DNA of 64,000 nt. Origin: Allopusillimonas ginsengisoli. GTDB lineage: Bacteria > Pseudomonadota > Gammaproteobacteria > Burkholderiales > Burkholderiaceae_B. The translations under genes were made by a program, and so were the position numbers. The notes under the pieces are model-generated. The model was given only the letters and a program-made list of their open reading frames with translations. It did not search any database and was not told the origin of the DNA. The stretch lies in assembly GCA_005239165.1 (NCBI GenBank), contig RAPG01000003.1, positions 186,001 to 250,000 of the forward strand, in the 5' to 3' direction. Below, in pieces: positions 45,141-55,861 of the stretch; the first letter of the stretch is position 1, and every line of letters begins with the position of its first letter.

Positions 45141-46736
45141 ATGACAACTTCCGTATCTCCCTTGCCGACCGAGCGTGCCGGCTTGATGTCCGCGCTTTCT
45201 AGTCTTGGTCAGGTCGATCTGGCCATTATCGGCGGCGGGGCCACAGGTCTGGGCGTGGCTCTTGACGCTGTGCTGCGGGGGCTTTCTGTCGTCCTGCTTG
45301 AGTCTTGCGATTTTGCCAAGGGTACGTCGTCGCGGGCGACCAAGCTGGTGCACGGAGGCGTGCGCTACCTTGCTCAAGGCAATGTTGCGCTGGTGCGTGA
45401 AGCGCTGCACGAACGTTCTACACTGCTGCACAATGCGCCGCACCTGGCTCGGCCATTGCCTTTCGTCATGCCCGGCTATAAGTGCTGGGAAACCCCGTTT
45501 TATGGGGTAGGCCTCAAAATGTACGATGCCCTGGCCGGCAAGGCTGGTCTGGGCAACACCCAGTTTCTTACCGCCCGTCAAACTCAGGCATGCATTCCGG
45601 GCGTCAAAGAGGCAGGCCTTAAAAGCGGCGTCAAGTACTGGGACGGTCAGTTTGATGACGCCAGACTGGCTCTGGCTCTGGCCCGTACGGCTGCGGCGCA
45701 GGGCGCGTTGCTTGTCAATTACTGTCCGGTTACTGAGCTTATTCATGAGCACGGCAAAGTGGCCGGTGTGCAGTGTCAAGACGCAGAAACGGGTCGCAGC
45801 TACGCTGTTCGGGCCCGCTGCGTCGTTAACGCGGCGGGTGTATGGGTGGATGACATCCGGCACAAAGATGGTGATGCGCTCGGACGCGCCACGCAGGCTA
45901 TGGTGGCCCCCAGCCAGGGCGTTCACCTTGTGGTAGACCGCGAGTTTCTGCCCTCTGATCACGCGTTGCTGGTGCCTAAAACCGAAGACGGCCGTGTATT
46001 GTTTGCTGTGCCCTGGTTGGGCAAGGTCATTCTGGGCACAACTGATACTCCGCGCGATGATCTGGCACGCGAACCACGGCCTTTTGCGTCTGAGGTCGAA
46101 TTCATTCTGGGCGAGGCCGCAAAATATCTTGAACGCGCACCTCAGCGCACTGATGTACGCAGTATTTGGGTGGGCCTGAGACCACTAGTGCGTCCTCCTG
46201 AAAACGAGGGTAGTGCTACCAAGAAACTTAGTCGGGAACACACCGTGTTGGTTAGCCCCAGTGGCCTGGTAACAGTTACCGGGGGCAAATGGACAACCTA
46301 TCGCGCTATGGCTGAGGACGTGCTTGAAAAGTGTGCTGAAAGTGTATGGAAGACATCCATTGCTTCGTGTCGTACTGCAGATTTTCCGCTGGTGGGTGCT
46401 CCCTCGAACGCGTCGGCACGACCTTCCATGACGACGGCACCAGGCCTTAATGCTTACGGTACTGAAGCGCCGTGCGTTGCTGATCTGCCTGGTGCTGATA
46501 TAGAACTGGCACCCGGGCTGACCGAAGCCATGGTGCGCTTTGGTGTGCGGTATGAGTACGTGCGCTCAGTGGAAGACATGCTGGCACGGCGTGTACGACT
46601 TCTCTTTCTTGATGCCGCGCTGGCAGCGCGACTGGCACCTCGGGTTGCCGCACTGGTGCAGCAAGAAACCGGTCTTGATGCCAGGCTAGCCGAGTTTATA
46701 GAGCTTGCTCAACAGTATCAGACGCTGCCTGATTGA
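45141..46736 (+). CDS. glpD: Aerobic glycerol-3-phosphate dehydrogenase
   Basis: A 531-residue FAD enzyme that oxidises sn-glycerol 3-phosphate to dihydroxyacetone phosphate and passes electrons to quinone at the inner membrane. The Rossmann motif is IIGGGATGLGVALDAVLRG (residues about 25-43), followed by SRATKLVHGGVRYL, which binds FAD and substrate. A C-terminal helical domain runs from about 400. It completes the uptake, kinase and dehydrogenase pathway of this locus. The stop codon lies in the first unit of a 90-base tandem duplication. Confidence 0.95.
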   Translation: MTTSVSPLPTERAGLMSALSSLGQVDLAIIGGGATGLGVALDAVLRGLSVVLLESCDFAKGTSSRATKLVHGGVRYLAQGNVALVREALHERSTLLHNAPHLARPLPFVMPGYKCWETPFYGVGLKMYDALAGKAGLGNTQFLTARQTQACIPGVKEAGLKSGVKYWDGQFDDARLALALARTAAAQGALLVNYCPVTELIHEHGKVAGVQCQDAETGRSYAVRARCVVNAAGVWVDDIRHKDGDALGRATQAMVAPSQGVHLVVDREFLPSDHALLVPKTEDGRVLFAVPWLGKVILGTTDTPRDDLAREPRPFASEVEFILGEAAKYLERAPQRTDVRSIWVGLRPLVRPPENEGSATKKLSREHTVLVSPSGLVTVTGGKWTTYRAMAEDVLEKCAESVWKTSIASCRTADFPLVGAPSNASARPSMTTAPGLNAYGTEAPCVADLPGADIELAPGLTEAMVRFGVRYEYVRSVEDMLARRVRLLFLDAALAARLAPRVAALVQQETGLDARLAEFIELAQQYQTLPD

Positions 46737-46903
46737 TAGGCTGACGCCCAGTTCTGGGTTTTGGGGCGATGGCGGAGGCGACGCTTGCTCGCTTGCGGCA
46801 AGAAGACCTTAGCGCTGCCTGATTGATAAGCTAAAACGCCCAGTCAAGGCCGAGGGCGGTGCCGGTGGGCGACGCTTGCGCGCTGCGGCCAGAACACCTC
46901 GGC
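46724..46903 (+). repeat. Diverged 90-base tandem duplication at the glpD 3' end
   Basis: GCTGCCTGATTGATA occurs at 46724 and again at 46814, exactly 90 bases apart. Both units also share ACGCCCAGT and a later GGCGACGCTTGC block. A third start, GCTGACTTT, lies at 46904, again 90 bases on. The first unit contains the last codons and stop of glpD. Confidence 0.8.
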
Positions 46904-46919
46904 GCTGACTTTGCAGCGC

Positions 46920-47408
46920 TTAGTTGCGGAAAAGCGTACCCGCGCCATCGAAGCTGCGCGCAAAATATGGGCTGTCGAGCGAATCGATACGGACACGGCC
47001 ACCTGAAGAGGGTGCATTCACAAACTGACCCTCACCAATATAAATACCCATATGTGAATGGGGTTTGCCCAGCGTATTAAAGAATACAAAGTCGCCTGCC
47101 TTGAGTTGTTTTCTGGATACCGGCCGGCTTTGTCGGGCGATGTCGGCTGTTTGACGCGGCAAAGGCCAGCCTACCGAGTTTTTAAGCACATAAACAATCA
47201 GACCACTGCAGTCAAAGCCTGTTGATGGCGTGCTTCCGCCATAGCGGTAGGGCGTTCCAAGCTGGCTTAAAGCCGCCAGTACCACATCGTTGCGACTGCC
47301 AGGCGCAAGCAACGTGCGATTTACATCGACGTGATGTTTGGGCGCATGGCTAGTGGCGCATCCGGCCAGCAGCAGCACACACAAATACATTATCAGGCGG
47401 CATGCCAT
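46920..47408 (-). CDS. NlpC/P60 family (C40) cell-wall peptidase lipoprotein
   Basis: A 162-residue lipoprotein: starting at Met 47408, the signal runs to the lipobox LLAGC. The NlpC/P60 domain has catalytic Cys in FDCSGLI and His in HSHMGIYIGEG; the third catalytic position is Asn (FVNAP) where Spr-type enzymes have His. Such enzymes cleave peptide stems in peptidoglycan. A longer frame starts at 47483, but would give a signal with a 25-residue extra N terminus. It is divergent from flhD. Confidence 0.85.
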   Translation of the reverse strand: MACRLIMYLCVLLLAGCATSHAPKHHVDVNRTLLAPGSRNDVVLAALSQLGTPYRYGGSTPSTGFDCSGLIVYVLKNSVGWPLPRQTADIARQSRPVSRKQLKAGDFVFFNTLGKPHSHMGIYIGEGQFVNAPSSGGRVRIDSLDSPYFARSFDGAGTLFRN

Positions 47409-47483
47409 GCGCCGGCCGACGAGCGTCAGTAACAATGTATATAGATGTGAGTAGTTCAAAATATCTGTTCTATATGGTAACAT

Positions 47484-47812
47484 CGCTGTTGCTTTAATCT
47501 GACATTGAAGTTAAGTATTGTTACAAACAATTTACATATCACATACCGCATTTCTTAATGCCCGAACATAAGTGTTTATTGATTATTATCATTGAATCAT
47601 TTCCATGAGTCCTTGATATTATCCCGGAAAATATTAATAAATATAAGATTTTTATTTAGTTAGCATCTCGGGCCGAGTGATTTTTGACATTATCTAGAAT
47701 GATTTATCTTTGTATAAGCAGCTTCGTAACACCGTTAATTCTGTAACTTTTAATTGCTCTTGTAAGTATAGTTCTTTAGCCAGACTAACAAATAACGTAA
47801 CAAAAGGTAAAC
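47484..47812 (+). promoter_or_regulatory. AT-rich upstream region of flhDC
   Basis: About 330 bases without a gene, markedly more AT-rich than the surroundings (for example around 47600-47660). It holds long runs such as ATATTAATAAATATAAG and no convincing intrinsic terminator or single best promoter. In other bacteria this region integrates many regulators of the flagellar master operon and can bind nucleoid proteins; which ones act here cannot be told. Confidence 0.5.
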
Positions 47813-48139
47813 ATGAATATCAAAGGCAATCCTGTACTCACTGACATTCAGGAAGTCAATCTTTCATATTTGATGCTGGCACAGCGTTTATTGCGCGAAA
47901 ATTTTGCGGCAGGGATGTACCGTCTGGGGTTTGACAATGCCGTTGCAGATGCTGTCATCAAACTCTCTCCAGCTCAGTTGGTCAAGCTGGCCAGTTCAAG
48001 CTCTGTCCTCTGCCAGTTTCGGCTAAATGATTATCGTTTGCTCGCTTCGGTGTCCCAGGAAGTTTTGGGTGGCATATTACAGCAGGCGCATACTACTATT
48101 CTTATGGCTCAACGGCAGCCAGTTTCTGCGGCTGAATAA
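47813..48139 (+). CDS. flhD: Flagellar master regulator subunit FlhD
   Basis: A 108-residue protein matching FlhD: residues 10-50 include [20 protein letters not shown], typical of the dimerising helices, followed by a helix-turn-helix-like part (about 51-85). With FlhC it forms the FlhD4C2 activator of class II flagellar genes. It is followed 4 bases later by flhC. Confidence 0.95.
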   Translation: MNIKGNPVLTDIQEVNLSYLMLAQRLLRENFAAGMYRLGFDNAVADAVIKLSPAQLVKLASSSSVLCQFRLNDYRLLASVSQEVLGGILQQAHTTILMAQRQPVSAAE

Positions 48140-48143
48140 TGCC

Positions 48144-48701
48144 ATGGCAACCAGAAGCGTTGCGGGCGAGGCCCGCGAAATCGAATTAGCCAGCCAGATG
48201 ATCCATCTGGGAGCGCGCCTGCAGGTGCTGCAGGCCGAAACCGGGCTAAGTTACGACCGTTTGAGTCGTTTGTACCGTGAAATCAAAGGGTGTTCTCCAC
48301 CCAAAGGCATGTTGCCGTTTTCTGTAGATTGGTTCATGACGTGGCTGCCCAATATTCATTCCACCATGTTTTACAGTATTTATCGCTATGTCGATCAGCA
48401 TACAACGGCCAAGGGCGCCAGGGCGCTGGTCGAGGCATACAAGCTGTATCTTGAGCAGTCATCGGCGGGGCGGCCAGAGCACACTGATGCAGAGCCGGTG
48501 CTCAGCTTCACACGCGCGTGGATGCTGGTCAGGTTTTTCGATGGTGGCCTGCTGCAAATGTCCAACTGCGCTCGTTGTGACGGCAGCTTTGTTGCGCATG
48601 CCCATGATCCGAAGGGCAGTTATGTGTGCGCCATCTGTAAGCCGCCGCCTCGTGCAGGAAAGACGCGCGCCAGCAAAAAATCGTCCAGCGCGCAGATCTG
48701 A
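48144..48701 (+). CDS. flhC: Flagellar master regulator subunit FlhC
   Basis: A 185-residue DNA-binding partner of FlhD. The C-terminal zinc site has four Cys: NCARC and YVCAIC (around residues 137-160). The ATG at 48144 is chosen; the longer open frame from 48027 reads through flhD in another frame. It lies directly after flhD, and motA follows 84 bases later. Confidence 0.95.
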   Translation: MATRSVAGEAREIELASQMIHLGARLQVLQAETGLSYDRLSRLYREIKGCSPPKGMLPFSVDWFMTWLPNIHSTMFYSIYRYVDQHTTAKGARALVEAYKLYLEQSSAGRPEHTDAEPVLSFTRAWMLVRFFDGGLLQMSNCARCDGSFVAHAHDPKGSYVCAICKPPPRAGKTRASKKSSSAQI

Positions 48702-48785
48702 CCGCAAAATTACCCGCTAACACAGCCTTTCCTTCTGGCCTGAAAAAGAGATCATATCGGGCACGTATTACTAGAAGGCGCGTTC

Positions 48786-49670
48786 GTGTTTATTCTTATT
48801 GGTTTTGTCATCGTCTTTCTGTCGGTGTTTGGCAGCTTCGTGGCTCTGGGCGGGCATTTGGGCGCGTTATATCAGCCGTTCGAGTTTGTGCTCATTGGCG
48901 GTGCCGCGCTTGGGGCCTATATCGCCGCAGGCAGCGGCAAATCAGTGATGCTGCTCATGCAGGCACTTCCGCTTGCCGTCAAAAAAAATCCGTACAGCAA
49001 AGATTTGTACATGGAATTAATGGCTTTGCTGTACGTGTTGCTTAACAAGGCGCGGCGCGAAGGCATGATGTCCATCGAGTCCGACATTGAAGATCCTTTA
49101 AGCAGCCCGATTTTTGCCCAGTACCCGAGCATACTTCGTGACCAGCACCTCATGGACTTCATCACCGACTATCTGCGTCTGATGGTCAGCGGAAACATGA
49201 GTTCGTTTGAGATCGAAACGCTTATGGACCAAGACATCGAATCACAGCATGATGAAAGATTCGTACCGGTCACGGCCTTGCGCACGGTTGCCGATGCTTT
49301 GCCGGCATTTGGCATTGTTGCGGCAGTGCTTGGCGTTATTAAGGCGCTGGCCTCTGTAGACCAGCCCCCGGCTGTTCTGGCAGACCTCATCTCCAAAGCC
49401 ATGGTGGGCACATTCCTTGGCATTCTGATCGCCTACGGCTTCGTGGCGCCGCTAGCCGGCTCTATGGAGCGGCGTTCAGTTGCCTCGAATAAAGTGCTTG
49501 AGTGCATAAAAGTAACACTGCTGGCCAGTATGAACGGCTATCCGCCCCCTCTGGCCGTAGAGTTTGGCCGCAAGGTACTTTATTCGCATCTGAGGCCTTC
49601 CTTTATGGAGCTCGAAGACCATGTGCGTCAGGTACGGGTAGAGGGTAAAGCGTCGAAAAGCCAGTCATGA
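48786..49670 (+). CDS. motA: Flagellar motor stator protein MotA
   Basis: A 294-residue inner-membrane stator protein with four helices (about residues 2-20, 30-50, 172-192 and 202-222) and a large cytosolic loop between the second and third. It starts with GTG. It overlaps motB by 4 bases. With MotB it forms the proton channel driving rotation. Confidence 0.94.
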   Translation: MFILIGFVIVFLSVFGSFVALGGHLGALYQPFEFVLIGGAALGAYIAAGSGKSVMLLMQALPLAVKKNPYSKDLYMELMALLYVLLNKARREGMMSIESDIEDPLSSPIFAQYPSILRDQHLMDFITDYLRLMVSGNMSSFEIETLMDQDIESQHDERFVPVTALRTVADALPAFGIVAAVLGVIKALASVDQPPAVLADLISKAMVGTFLGILIAYGFVAPLAGSMERRSVASNKVLECIKVTLLASMNGYPPPLAVEFGRKVLYSHLRPSFMELEDHVRQVRVEGKASKSQS

Positions 49671-50584
49671 GTCTGAATACCTCAGCGCCCCGTATCGTCA
49701 TACGGCGCCAGAAACGACATCAGGCGGAGGCCCCGCACGGCAGCTGGAAGATCGCTTATGCCGACTTCATGACGGCGATGATGGCGTTCTTTCTGATTAT
49801 GTGGCTGTTGTCGCTGGTGCCACAGAAAGACCTTCATGCTATTGCTGAGTACTTTCGTACTCCGCTAATGACTGCCATTACCGGCGGCCCCAGGCTTGAT
49901 AACAGCAGATCGGTTATTCCTGGTGGCGCGCCCTCGGTGGTGCCGCAACCTTTCAGTCCCGCCGCCAACAATGCAGAGACCGAAGAAGAGCGTCGCGACA
50001 CCATGCGGCTCGATGGACTCAAGCAAGAGCTTGAGCAATTAATCGAGACGGATCCGGTGTTGCGCGAGTTTCGTCCTCAGTTGTTGCTCGACATGACCCC
50101 CGATGGTTTACGTATTCAGATCATTGACCGTCAGAATCGGCCAATGTTCTCTACCGGCAGTGCTCAGGTGCAAACCTATATGCGAGATGTGCTCAGGCAC
50201 CTCGGGCCGGTTTTCAACCGTTTGCCCAACAGCATTAGTATCGCCGGGCATACTGATTCTATCCAGTATGCATCAGGGGAGCGGCTGTACAGCAATTGGG
50301 AGCTCTCGGCGGACCGGGCCAACGCGGCGCGACAAGAATTGGTCGCGGGCGGAATGAATGAATCAAAAATCCGGCAGATACTCGGCCTGGCCTCTTCGGT
50401 AAGTCTTGTTAAAGATAATTCGGCTGCTGCCGTAAACAGGCGAATAAGTATTGTTGTCCTGAACCGTCGTGCTGAAAAGCGTATTGATAGTCAAAACGCT
50501 GCGGGTGCGCCTGTTGCCAATCTCGATGCACTGCTTGAGCCGCTAGCCCATCCTGCTTTACCAGAGTTTGGCGGCAACCCCTAA
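49667..50584 (+). CDS. motB: Flagellar motor stator protein MotB
   Basis: A 305-residue protein with one transmembrane helix carrying the proton-binding Asp33 (YADFMTAMMAFFLIMWL). A plug/linker follows and then a C-terminal OmpA-like peptidoglycan-binding domain (about 150-270; IAGHTDS and LSADRANAARQEL). Confidence 0.94.
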   Translation: MSLNTSAPRIVIRRQKRHQAEAPHGSWKIAYADFMTAMMAFFLIMWLLSLVPQKDLHAIAEYFRTPLMTAITGGPRLDNSRSVIPGGAPSVVPQPFSPAANNAETEEERRDTMRLDGLKQELEQLIETDPVLREFRPQLLLDMTPDGLRIQIIDRQNRPMFSTGSAQVQTYMRDVLRHLGPVFNRLPNSISIAGHTDSIQYASGERLYSNWELSADRANAARQELVAGGMNESKIRQILGLASSVSLVKDNSAAAVNRRISIVVLNRRAEKRIDSQNAAGAPVANLDALLEPLAHPALPEFGGNP

Positions 50585-50601
50585 TCTACAAGGACGTAAC
50601 C

Positions 50602-52674
50602 ATGAGTGCGGGCGTCGATCTTAGCCAATTTTTTGAAACCTTTTTCGACGAAGCCGCTGAGCTGCTGACCGATATGGAACAGCAATTGCTCGGCCTAGAT
50701 ATTTCAGAACCTGATGTCGACCAGCTAAATGCCATCTTCAGGGCCGCCCATTCCATCAAGGGCGGTGCGGGCACGTTTGGCTGTTTTGAGGCGCTGGCCG
50801 AAACCACGCATCTTCTTGAAAATCTGCTAGACCTGATACGCCGCGGTGAGATGTCGTTGTGCAGAGAAATGATAGATCTTTTCCTGGAAACTAAAGATGT
50901 GTTGACTGATCAAGTTCTTGCGTATCGCAATGGGCAAGAGCCCGATGCCGCCGCCTATGAGCGTATCTGCGCTCAGTTGCGTCAGATTGCCGTTAGTCAG
51001 TTGCCCGGCTCCGGCTTGCATGCGTCCGAGCCAAACGGGCATCAGGACGTGGCCGGAAAAACGGTTCCGTCAACATCTGTGGACAAACTTGGCGACGCGC
51101 GCAGCAGCGCGCAGGCGCATGTCTCACTGCATGTCAGCCTGACTGGAGTAGGGTCCAAAGATGCCGCAGCGCTTGCTGAAGAAATGGCCCTGATGGGCGA
51201 GGTGCTGCGCCAGGAACAGGGTGATGGCGTACTCGATATTTGGCTGAACACTACCGCCTCAGCGGATGACATTGAAGCGGTATGCTGCTTTGTCGTCAAC
51301 AGCGATCAGGTAAACGTAGCCGAAGTCGGAATCGAAGCTGTTGCCAACGATGCTGCGGGCTCTGGCGAACACGTCGTTTCAACCCCAGGCACGCAGGCCT
51401 CATCCGGGTCTGTCCCCGACGCGGGCGTCACGCCTGTGGCAACGCCGCCAGAAACGACGGTCCAAAGCCCGTCCAGTAAGTCACCTCCGGCCCGCACTAA
51501 CTCGGGCACCTTGCGAGTAGGTGTTGAGAAAGTTGATCAGATCATCAATCTGGTCGGAGAGCTTGTTATTACTCAGGCAATGCTGGTGCAGACCGCCTCC
51601 ACGCTTGACCCGGTGGAACACGACCGCCTGCTTAATGGGCTGGAGCATCTTGAGCGCAATGCGCGCGACTTGCAGGAATCGGTCATGTCCATACGCATGA
51701 TGCCTATGGATTACGTCTTCAGTCGCTTTCCGCGTCTGGTTCGGGAAAGCACAGCCAAGCTCGGCAAGCGTATTAATCTCATCACTCAGGGTCAGGCGAC
51801 CGAGCTGGATAAAAGCCTGATCGAACGGATTATCGACCCTCTTACGCATCTGGTACGCAACAGCATTGACCATGGTATAGAAAAGCCCGAGCAGCGTGTC
51901 GCCTCTGGTAAAGACCCAGAGGGCAAGCTGGTGTTGACGGCCCAGCATCACGGAGGCCAGATCATTATCGAGGTGTCTGACGATGGTGCAGGGCTGAGCC
52001 GTGAACGCATACTGCGCAAGGCGATTTCACAGGGCCTTCCCGTTACTGAACACACATCTGACGACGATCTCTGGCAACTGATTTTTTCACCCGGCTTCTC
52101 TACCGCAGAAAAAATCACTGACATTTCTGGCAGAGGTGTTGGCATGGATGTGGTTAAACGCAATATTCAGGGCATGGGCGGGCACATACAGCTGTCATCG
52201 CGGGCGGGTCAGGGCACCACAACACGCATTATTTTGCCGCTGACCCTGGCAATACTTGATGGCATGTCTGTAGGTGTGGGTGATGAAACATTCATTCTGC
52301 CGCTCAGCCACGTTACAGAATCCATTCAGCCCACGGCCGATCAGGTGCACTGCATATCTGAAACCGAGAAGGTCTTGCATGTTCGTGGTGAGTATCTGCC
52401 ACTTATTGCCTTGCACCAGGTATTCGCAGTGTCCACGGCCGAAGCTGATGTTACCCGCTCTATTGCGGTCATTCTGCAGGCAGAAGAAACGCGCTTTGCT
52501 TTGCAGGTTGATCAACTCCTTGGCCAGCATCAGGTGGTCGTAAAAAATCTTGAAGCCAATTACCGCAAAATCCCGGGCATTTCGGCCGCTACCATTCTTG
52601 GTGACGGCAGCGTGGCGCTCATTGTCGATGTGTTTGCGCTTATGCGGTTCTCGCGCGGACAAGTGGCCCGGTAA
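50602..52674 (+). CDS. cheA: Chemotaxis histidine kinase CheA
   Basis: A 690-residue kinase. The HPt domain has His50 in [10 protein letters not shown]; a variable Ser/Pro/Thr-rich linker covers about 255-300; the dimerisation and HATPase domain (about 300-545) has the N box [10 protein letters not shown] and G boxes ([17 protein letters not shown]). The CheW-like domain ends the protein. It phosphorylates CheY and CheB in response to receptors. Confidence 0.96.
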   Translation: MSAGVDLSQFFETFFDEAAELLTDMEQQLLGLDISEPDVDQLNAIFRAAHSIKGGAGTFGCFEALAETTHLLENLLDLIRRGEMSLCREMIDLFLETKDVLTDQVLAYRNGQEPDAAAYERICAQLRQIAVSQLPGSGLHASEPNGHQDVAGKTVPSTSVDKLGDARSSAQAHVSLHVSLTGVGSKDAAALAEEMALMGEVLRQEQGDGVLDIWLNTTASADDIEAVCCFVVNSDQVNVAEVGIEAVANDAAGSGEHVVSTPGTQASSGSVPDAGVTPVATPPETTVQSPSSKSPPARTNSGTLRVGVEKVDQIINLVGELVITQAMLVQTASTLDPVEHDRLLNGLEHLERNARDLQESVMSIRMMPMDYVFSRFPRLVRESTAKLGKRINLITQGQATELDKSLIERIIDPLTHLVRNSIDHGIEKPEQRVASGKDPEGKLVLTAQHHGGQIIIEVSDDGAGLSRERILRKAISQGLPVTEHTSDDDLWQLIFSPGFSTAEKITDISGRGVGMDVVKRNIQGMGGHIQLSSRAGQGTTTRIILPLTLAILDGMSVGVGDETFILPLSHVTESIQPTADQVHCISETEKVLHVRGEYLPLIALHQVFAVSTAEADVTRSIAVILQAEETRFALQVDQLLGQHQVVVKNLEANYRKIPGISAATILGDGSVALIVDVFALMRFSRGQVAR

Positions 52675-52700
52675 CGGCGACGCAATATCTGGAGCAATTC

Positions 52701-53210
52701 ATGCTTAATACGCTACACAACATACGGGCCGCTGGCGCTCAGGAAGATAAACAAGGTCTCGAGTACCTGGTGTTTACTCTTGGGGCACAAGAATACGGCA
52801 TCGACATTCTGAAGGTGCAAGAAATACGGGGCTATAACAGCCAGACCGTGACGCGGATCGCCAACGTGCCGCACTTTATCAAAGGCGTCACCAATCTGCG
52901 CGGGGTGATCGTGCCCATTGTCGACATGCGCATCAAGTTCAATCTGGAAACCGTCGAGTATGACCATCAAACCGTGGTGGTCATTCTCAATCTCGGTGCG
53001 CGGGTCGTGGGCATTGTGGTTGACGGCGTTTCAGACGTGCTTATGTTGCAGGCAGGCCAGATCAGCGCACCGCCCCAATTTGGTACAGCGTTTTCCACAG
53101 AGTACCTGACCGGCATCGGCACGCTTGATGAGCGCATGCTTATTCTCGTCGATATTGAAAAGCTTATGACGAGCGAAGAAATGGAACTCGTGGAGAACGC
53201 GGTCGTATAA
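52701..53210 (+). CDS. cheW: Chemotaxis adaptor CheW
   Basis: A 169-residue protein with a CheW domain (residues about 20-155; [12 protein letters not shown] and [11 protein letters not shown] are characteristic). It links CheA to receptors. It lies 26 bases after cheA and before the receptor gene. Confidence 0.95.
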   Translation: MLNTLHNIRAAGAQEDKQGLEYLVFTLGAQEYGIDILKVQEIRGYNSQTVTRIANVPHFIKGVTNLRGVIVPIVDMRIKFNLETVEYDHQTVVVILNLGARVVGIVVDGVSDVLMLQAGQISAPPQFGTAFSTEYLTGIGTLDERMLILVDIEKLMTSEEMELVENAVV

Positions 53211-53267
53211 CGCCGCACGTTCATGTTTCTTGCGCAAATGCGCAACTCTTTTTTTGAGGCCAGGCGT

Positions 53268-54989
53268 ATGTGGATGAATTCTTTTCTCTCAAATATCAAG
53301 ATACGCACCAGCCTGATTTTGGTGCAGGCCTTTTTTCTGATTATGCTGCTGGCCGGTGCCGTGCTCGGCATTTTTTCATTGCACGCCAACAATATCTCAT
53401 TGTCAAAAATTGTCGACAACCAACGTCTTTCGGTACTGCTTTATGAATCCATAGACGATTACAAAAATGTGCACGCCACATTGGGGCGCGCCATTATCAG
53501 TTTTGCAGTCAATAGTGACCAGCAAAGCTACGCTGTAGCAGAGGCATGGGGAGGTGCGGCAGAAGGCTCGGCGCTCAGTGCAGAGTCGCGCGATCTGATA
53601 GCCATGGCACGGACCGATCTGAAAAGCTCCATAGCTGTCTTCGGTAAATTTCGTCAGGTTTCTGCAGACCTTAAGGGAGACGCTGACACCACCGCTGAGC
53701 TAGGTAAACGCTATGATGAGCTGATAGAAAAAGGTGTTGCGCCGCTGCTTGACTTGGTTGAGGCGGGCCAGCTTGACGAGTTGCATTTGATTTCAGGCAG
53801 CGTTACTCGCCAGCTTGAGACTCAGTTTTACCGCGCGCTCACTGCGTTTCAACAGCAACAAAAACAGGCCGTTGACGAGCTGTACGGCAAAGAGGCTGAT
53901 CAGTATGCGTTGGTGCTCAAGCTTGTCGGAGCGGCTATCGTGGCCTGTCTGTTCATTGCGGGTATGGCTTACGCCTTTCTTCAGCGTATCGTGCTGCGAC
54001 CGCTACAGCTCGCCGGTCGGCACTTTGATCGTATCGCCGCAGGCGACCTGAGTGAAGGCGTCGAGGTACATTCGAATAATGAAATTGGTCTTTTGTTTGC
54101 CGCATTGCAGCGCATGCAGGACGGACTAATTCACACGGTGAGCGAGGTGCGTCAAGGCGTAAGTGAAATCAGGCTGGGTTCACATGAGATATTCGTTGGC
54201 AATACTGACCTTAGCGGTCGTACCGAGCAGCAGGCTGCAGCACTGCAGCAAACCGCCGCCAGTATGGAGCAGCTTGCCAGTACAGTACGGCAGAACACAG
54301 ATAACGCTGCACTGGCAAATCATGTCGCCCAAGGCGCATCTGAAGTGGCAGGGCAGGGAGGCCAGGCCGTGTCCCAGGTCGTGGATACCATGCAGGAAAT
54401 CTCGTCAGGTTCAAGGCAGATGGCAGAGATAGTCAGCGTCATTGACGGCATTGCTTTTCAGACCAATATTCTTGCATTGAATGCCGCTGTTGAGGCAGCA
54501 AGGGCTGGAGAACAAGGCAAAGGCTTTGCAGTGGTGGCCGCTGAGGTCCGTTCGCTCGCGCAGCGCAGCGCGCAGGCGGCAAAAGAAATTAAAGGGCTGA
54601 TCGAAAGCTCTCAGAACAAGGTGCAGATGGGTGCCAGGCAGGCAGCCGAAGCTGGCGACATTATGGATAAGGTGGTTACCTCGGTGCGTGAAGTTACCCG
54701 CATCATGGGTGAGATTGCATCCGCATCACACGAGCAGTCTGATGGAATACAGCAAGTCAACCGCGCCGTCAGTGAAATGGATGGGGTTGTACAGCAAAAT
54801 GCGGCGCTGGTTGAACAGGCTGCCGCAGCTGCTGGCTCGCTGCAGCAACAAACGTCGCGTCTGGCCGAAGCCGTTGCGGTATTCCGGCTTCGAATGGCTG
54901 CCGACGATCAGCCTGACGTATCCGAAACCTCAGAAGACTCCAACTCCAGTTTGCTGTCTAAGTCCTTGCCAGTCCTGCAAATTACTTGA
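53268..54989 (+). CDS. Methyl-accepting chemotaxis protein (Tsr/Tar-like)
   Basis: A 573-residue receptor. The first helix spans about residues 10-35, then a periplasmic four-helix-bundle ligand domain (to about 210), a second transmembrane helix near 220-240, a HAMP domain, and a cytosolic signalling bundle with the hairpin tip around [39 protein letters not shown] at 53268 has a GAGG 8 bases upstream; a longer start at 53223 has none. The C terminus (SLPVLQIT) lacks the NWETF-type pentapeptide that tethers CheR and CheB. Confidence 0.92.
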   Translation: MWMNSFLSNIKIRTSLILVQAFFLIMLLAGAVLGIFSLHANNISLSKIVDNQRLSVLLYESIDDYKNVHATLGRAIISFAVNSDQQSYAVAEAWGGAAEGSALSAESRDLIAMARTDLKSSIAVFGKFRQVSADLKGDADTTAELGKRYDELIEKGVAPLLDLVEAGQLDELHLISGSVTRQLETQFYRALTAFQQQQKQAVDELYGKEADQYALVLKLVGAAIVACLFIAGMAYAFLQRIVLRPLQLAGRHFDRIAAGDLSEGVEVHSNNEIGLLFAALQRMQDGLIHTVSEVRQGVSEIRLGSHEIFVGNTDLSGRTEQQAAALQQTAASMEQLASTVRQNTDNAALANHVAQGASEVAGQGGQAVSQVVDTMQEISSGSRQMAEIVSVIDGIAFQTNILALNAAVEAARAGEQGKGFAVVAAEVRSLAQRSAQAAKEIKGLIESSQNKVQMGARQAAEAGDIMDKVVTSVREVTRIMGEIASASHEQSDGIQQVNRAVSEMDGVVQQNAALVEQAAAAAGSLQQQTSRLAEAVAVFRLRMAADDQPDVSETSEDSNSSLLSKSLPVLQIT

Positions 54990-55822
54990 TGAAGTTGATG
55001 TCGAACCAATCCGTTTTTACCTTGCCCGAAGGCGCCCGGCTGGCGCCTGATGATTTTCATCGCGCTGCGCGGCTATTGTTGCAGAAGACCGGCATTGTGC
55101 TGCCGCCACACAAAAAAGAGATGGCTGAATTGCGCTTGAGTGCCCAAGCTACGCGTGTCGGGATGGATGCAATCGGGCAGTTTCTTGACATGCTTGAGCA
55201 AGACGCAAATTCACCCCATTGGGCTGACTTTATCAGCACGTTCACCATTAATCATACGGCGTTTTTTCGCGAACTGCATCATTTTGAAGTGTTGGCGCAG
55301 TTTGCACGCACCCGGCCCAAACCGCTGCATGTCTGGAGCTGCGCATGTTCAACTGGCGAAGAAGCCTATTCTATCGCCATGACCTTGCGCGAGACCACAC
55401 GGGAGGCCGGTGTGTCCATTCTGGCCACCGATATTGATAGTCAAGCTGTGCATCAGGCAGAGCAGGGTATTTACCGGCATGATCGTCTGGCATCCGTGCC
55501 GCCAGCCTATCTGCAGAAATACTTTCAGCGGGGCATAGGGCCGCGTGAAGGGCTGACCCGCGTGAAGCCCGTGCTGTGCGAGATGATTGATTTTCAGGTG
55601 CTCAACCTGCTTTCTCCTTCATGGCCGAAAACGCGTTTCGATGCCATTTTTTGCCGCAACGCGATGATTTACTTCGACAAGAGCACCCAGGCCCGCCTGC
55701 TTGAGAGATTCGCACGCGTGCTCAAGCCCGGCGGGCTCCTGTTCGTAGGCCATTCCGAAAACTTTACACACCTGACTACGGCGTTTCGCCTCAAGGGCAA
55801 AACTGTCTATGTCGTCATCTGA
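54989..55822 (+). CDS. cheR: Chemotaxis protein methyltransferase CheR
   Basis: A 277-residue S-adenosylmethionine-dependent enzyme that methylates receptor glutamates. An N-terminal helical domain (about residues 1-95) is followed by the Rossmann-like catalytic domain ([37 protein letters not shown]). The start ATG overlaps the receptor stop (TGATG). Confidence 0.94.
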   Translation: MKLMSNQSVFTLPEGARLAPDDFHRAARLLLQKTGIVLPPHKKEMAELRLSAQATRVGMDAIGQFLDMLEQDANSPHWADFISTFTINHTAFFRELHHFEVLAQFARTRPKPLHVWSCACSTGEEAYSIAMTLRETTREAGVSILATDIDSQAVHQAEQGIYRHDRLASVPPAYLQKYFQRGIGPREGLTRVKPVLCEMIDFQVLNLLSPSWPKTRFDAIFCRNAMIYFDKSTQARLLERFARVLKPGGLLFVGHSENFTHLTTAFRLKGKTVYVVI

Positions 55823-55861
55823 AGCCCGGCGGGCGGTGCGCAACCTTGCATGGAGGCGGGG

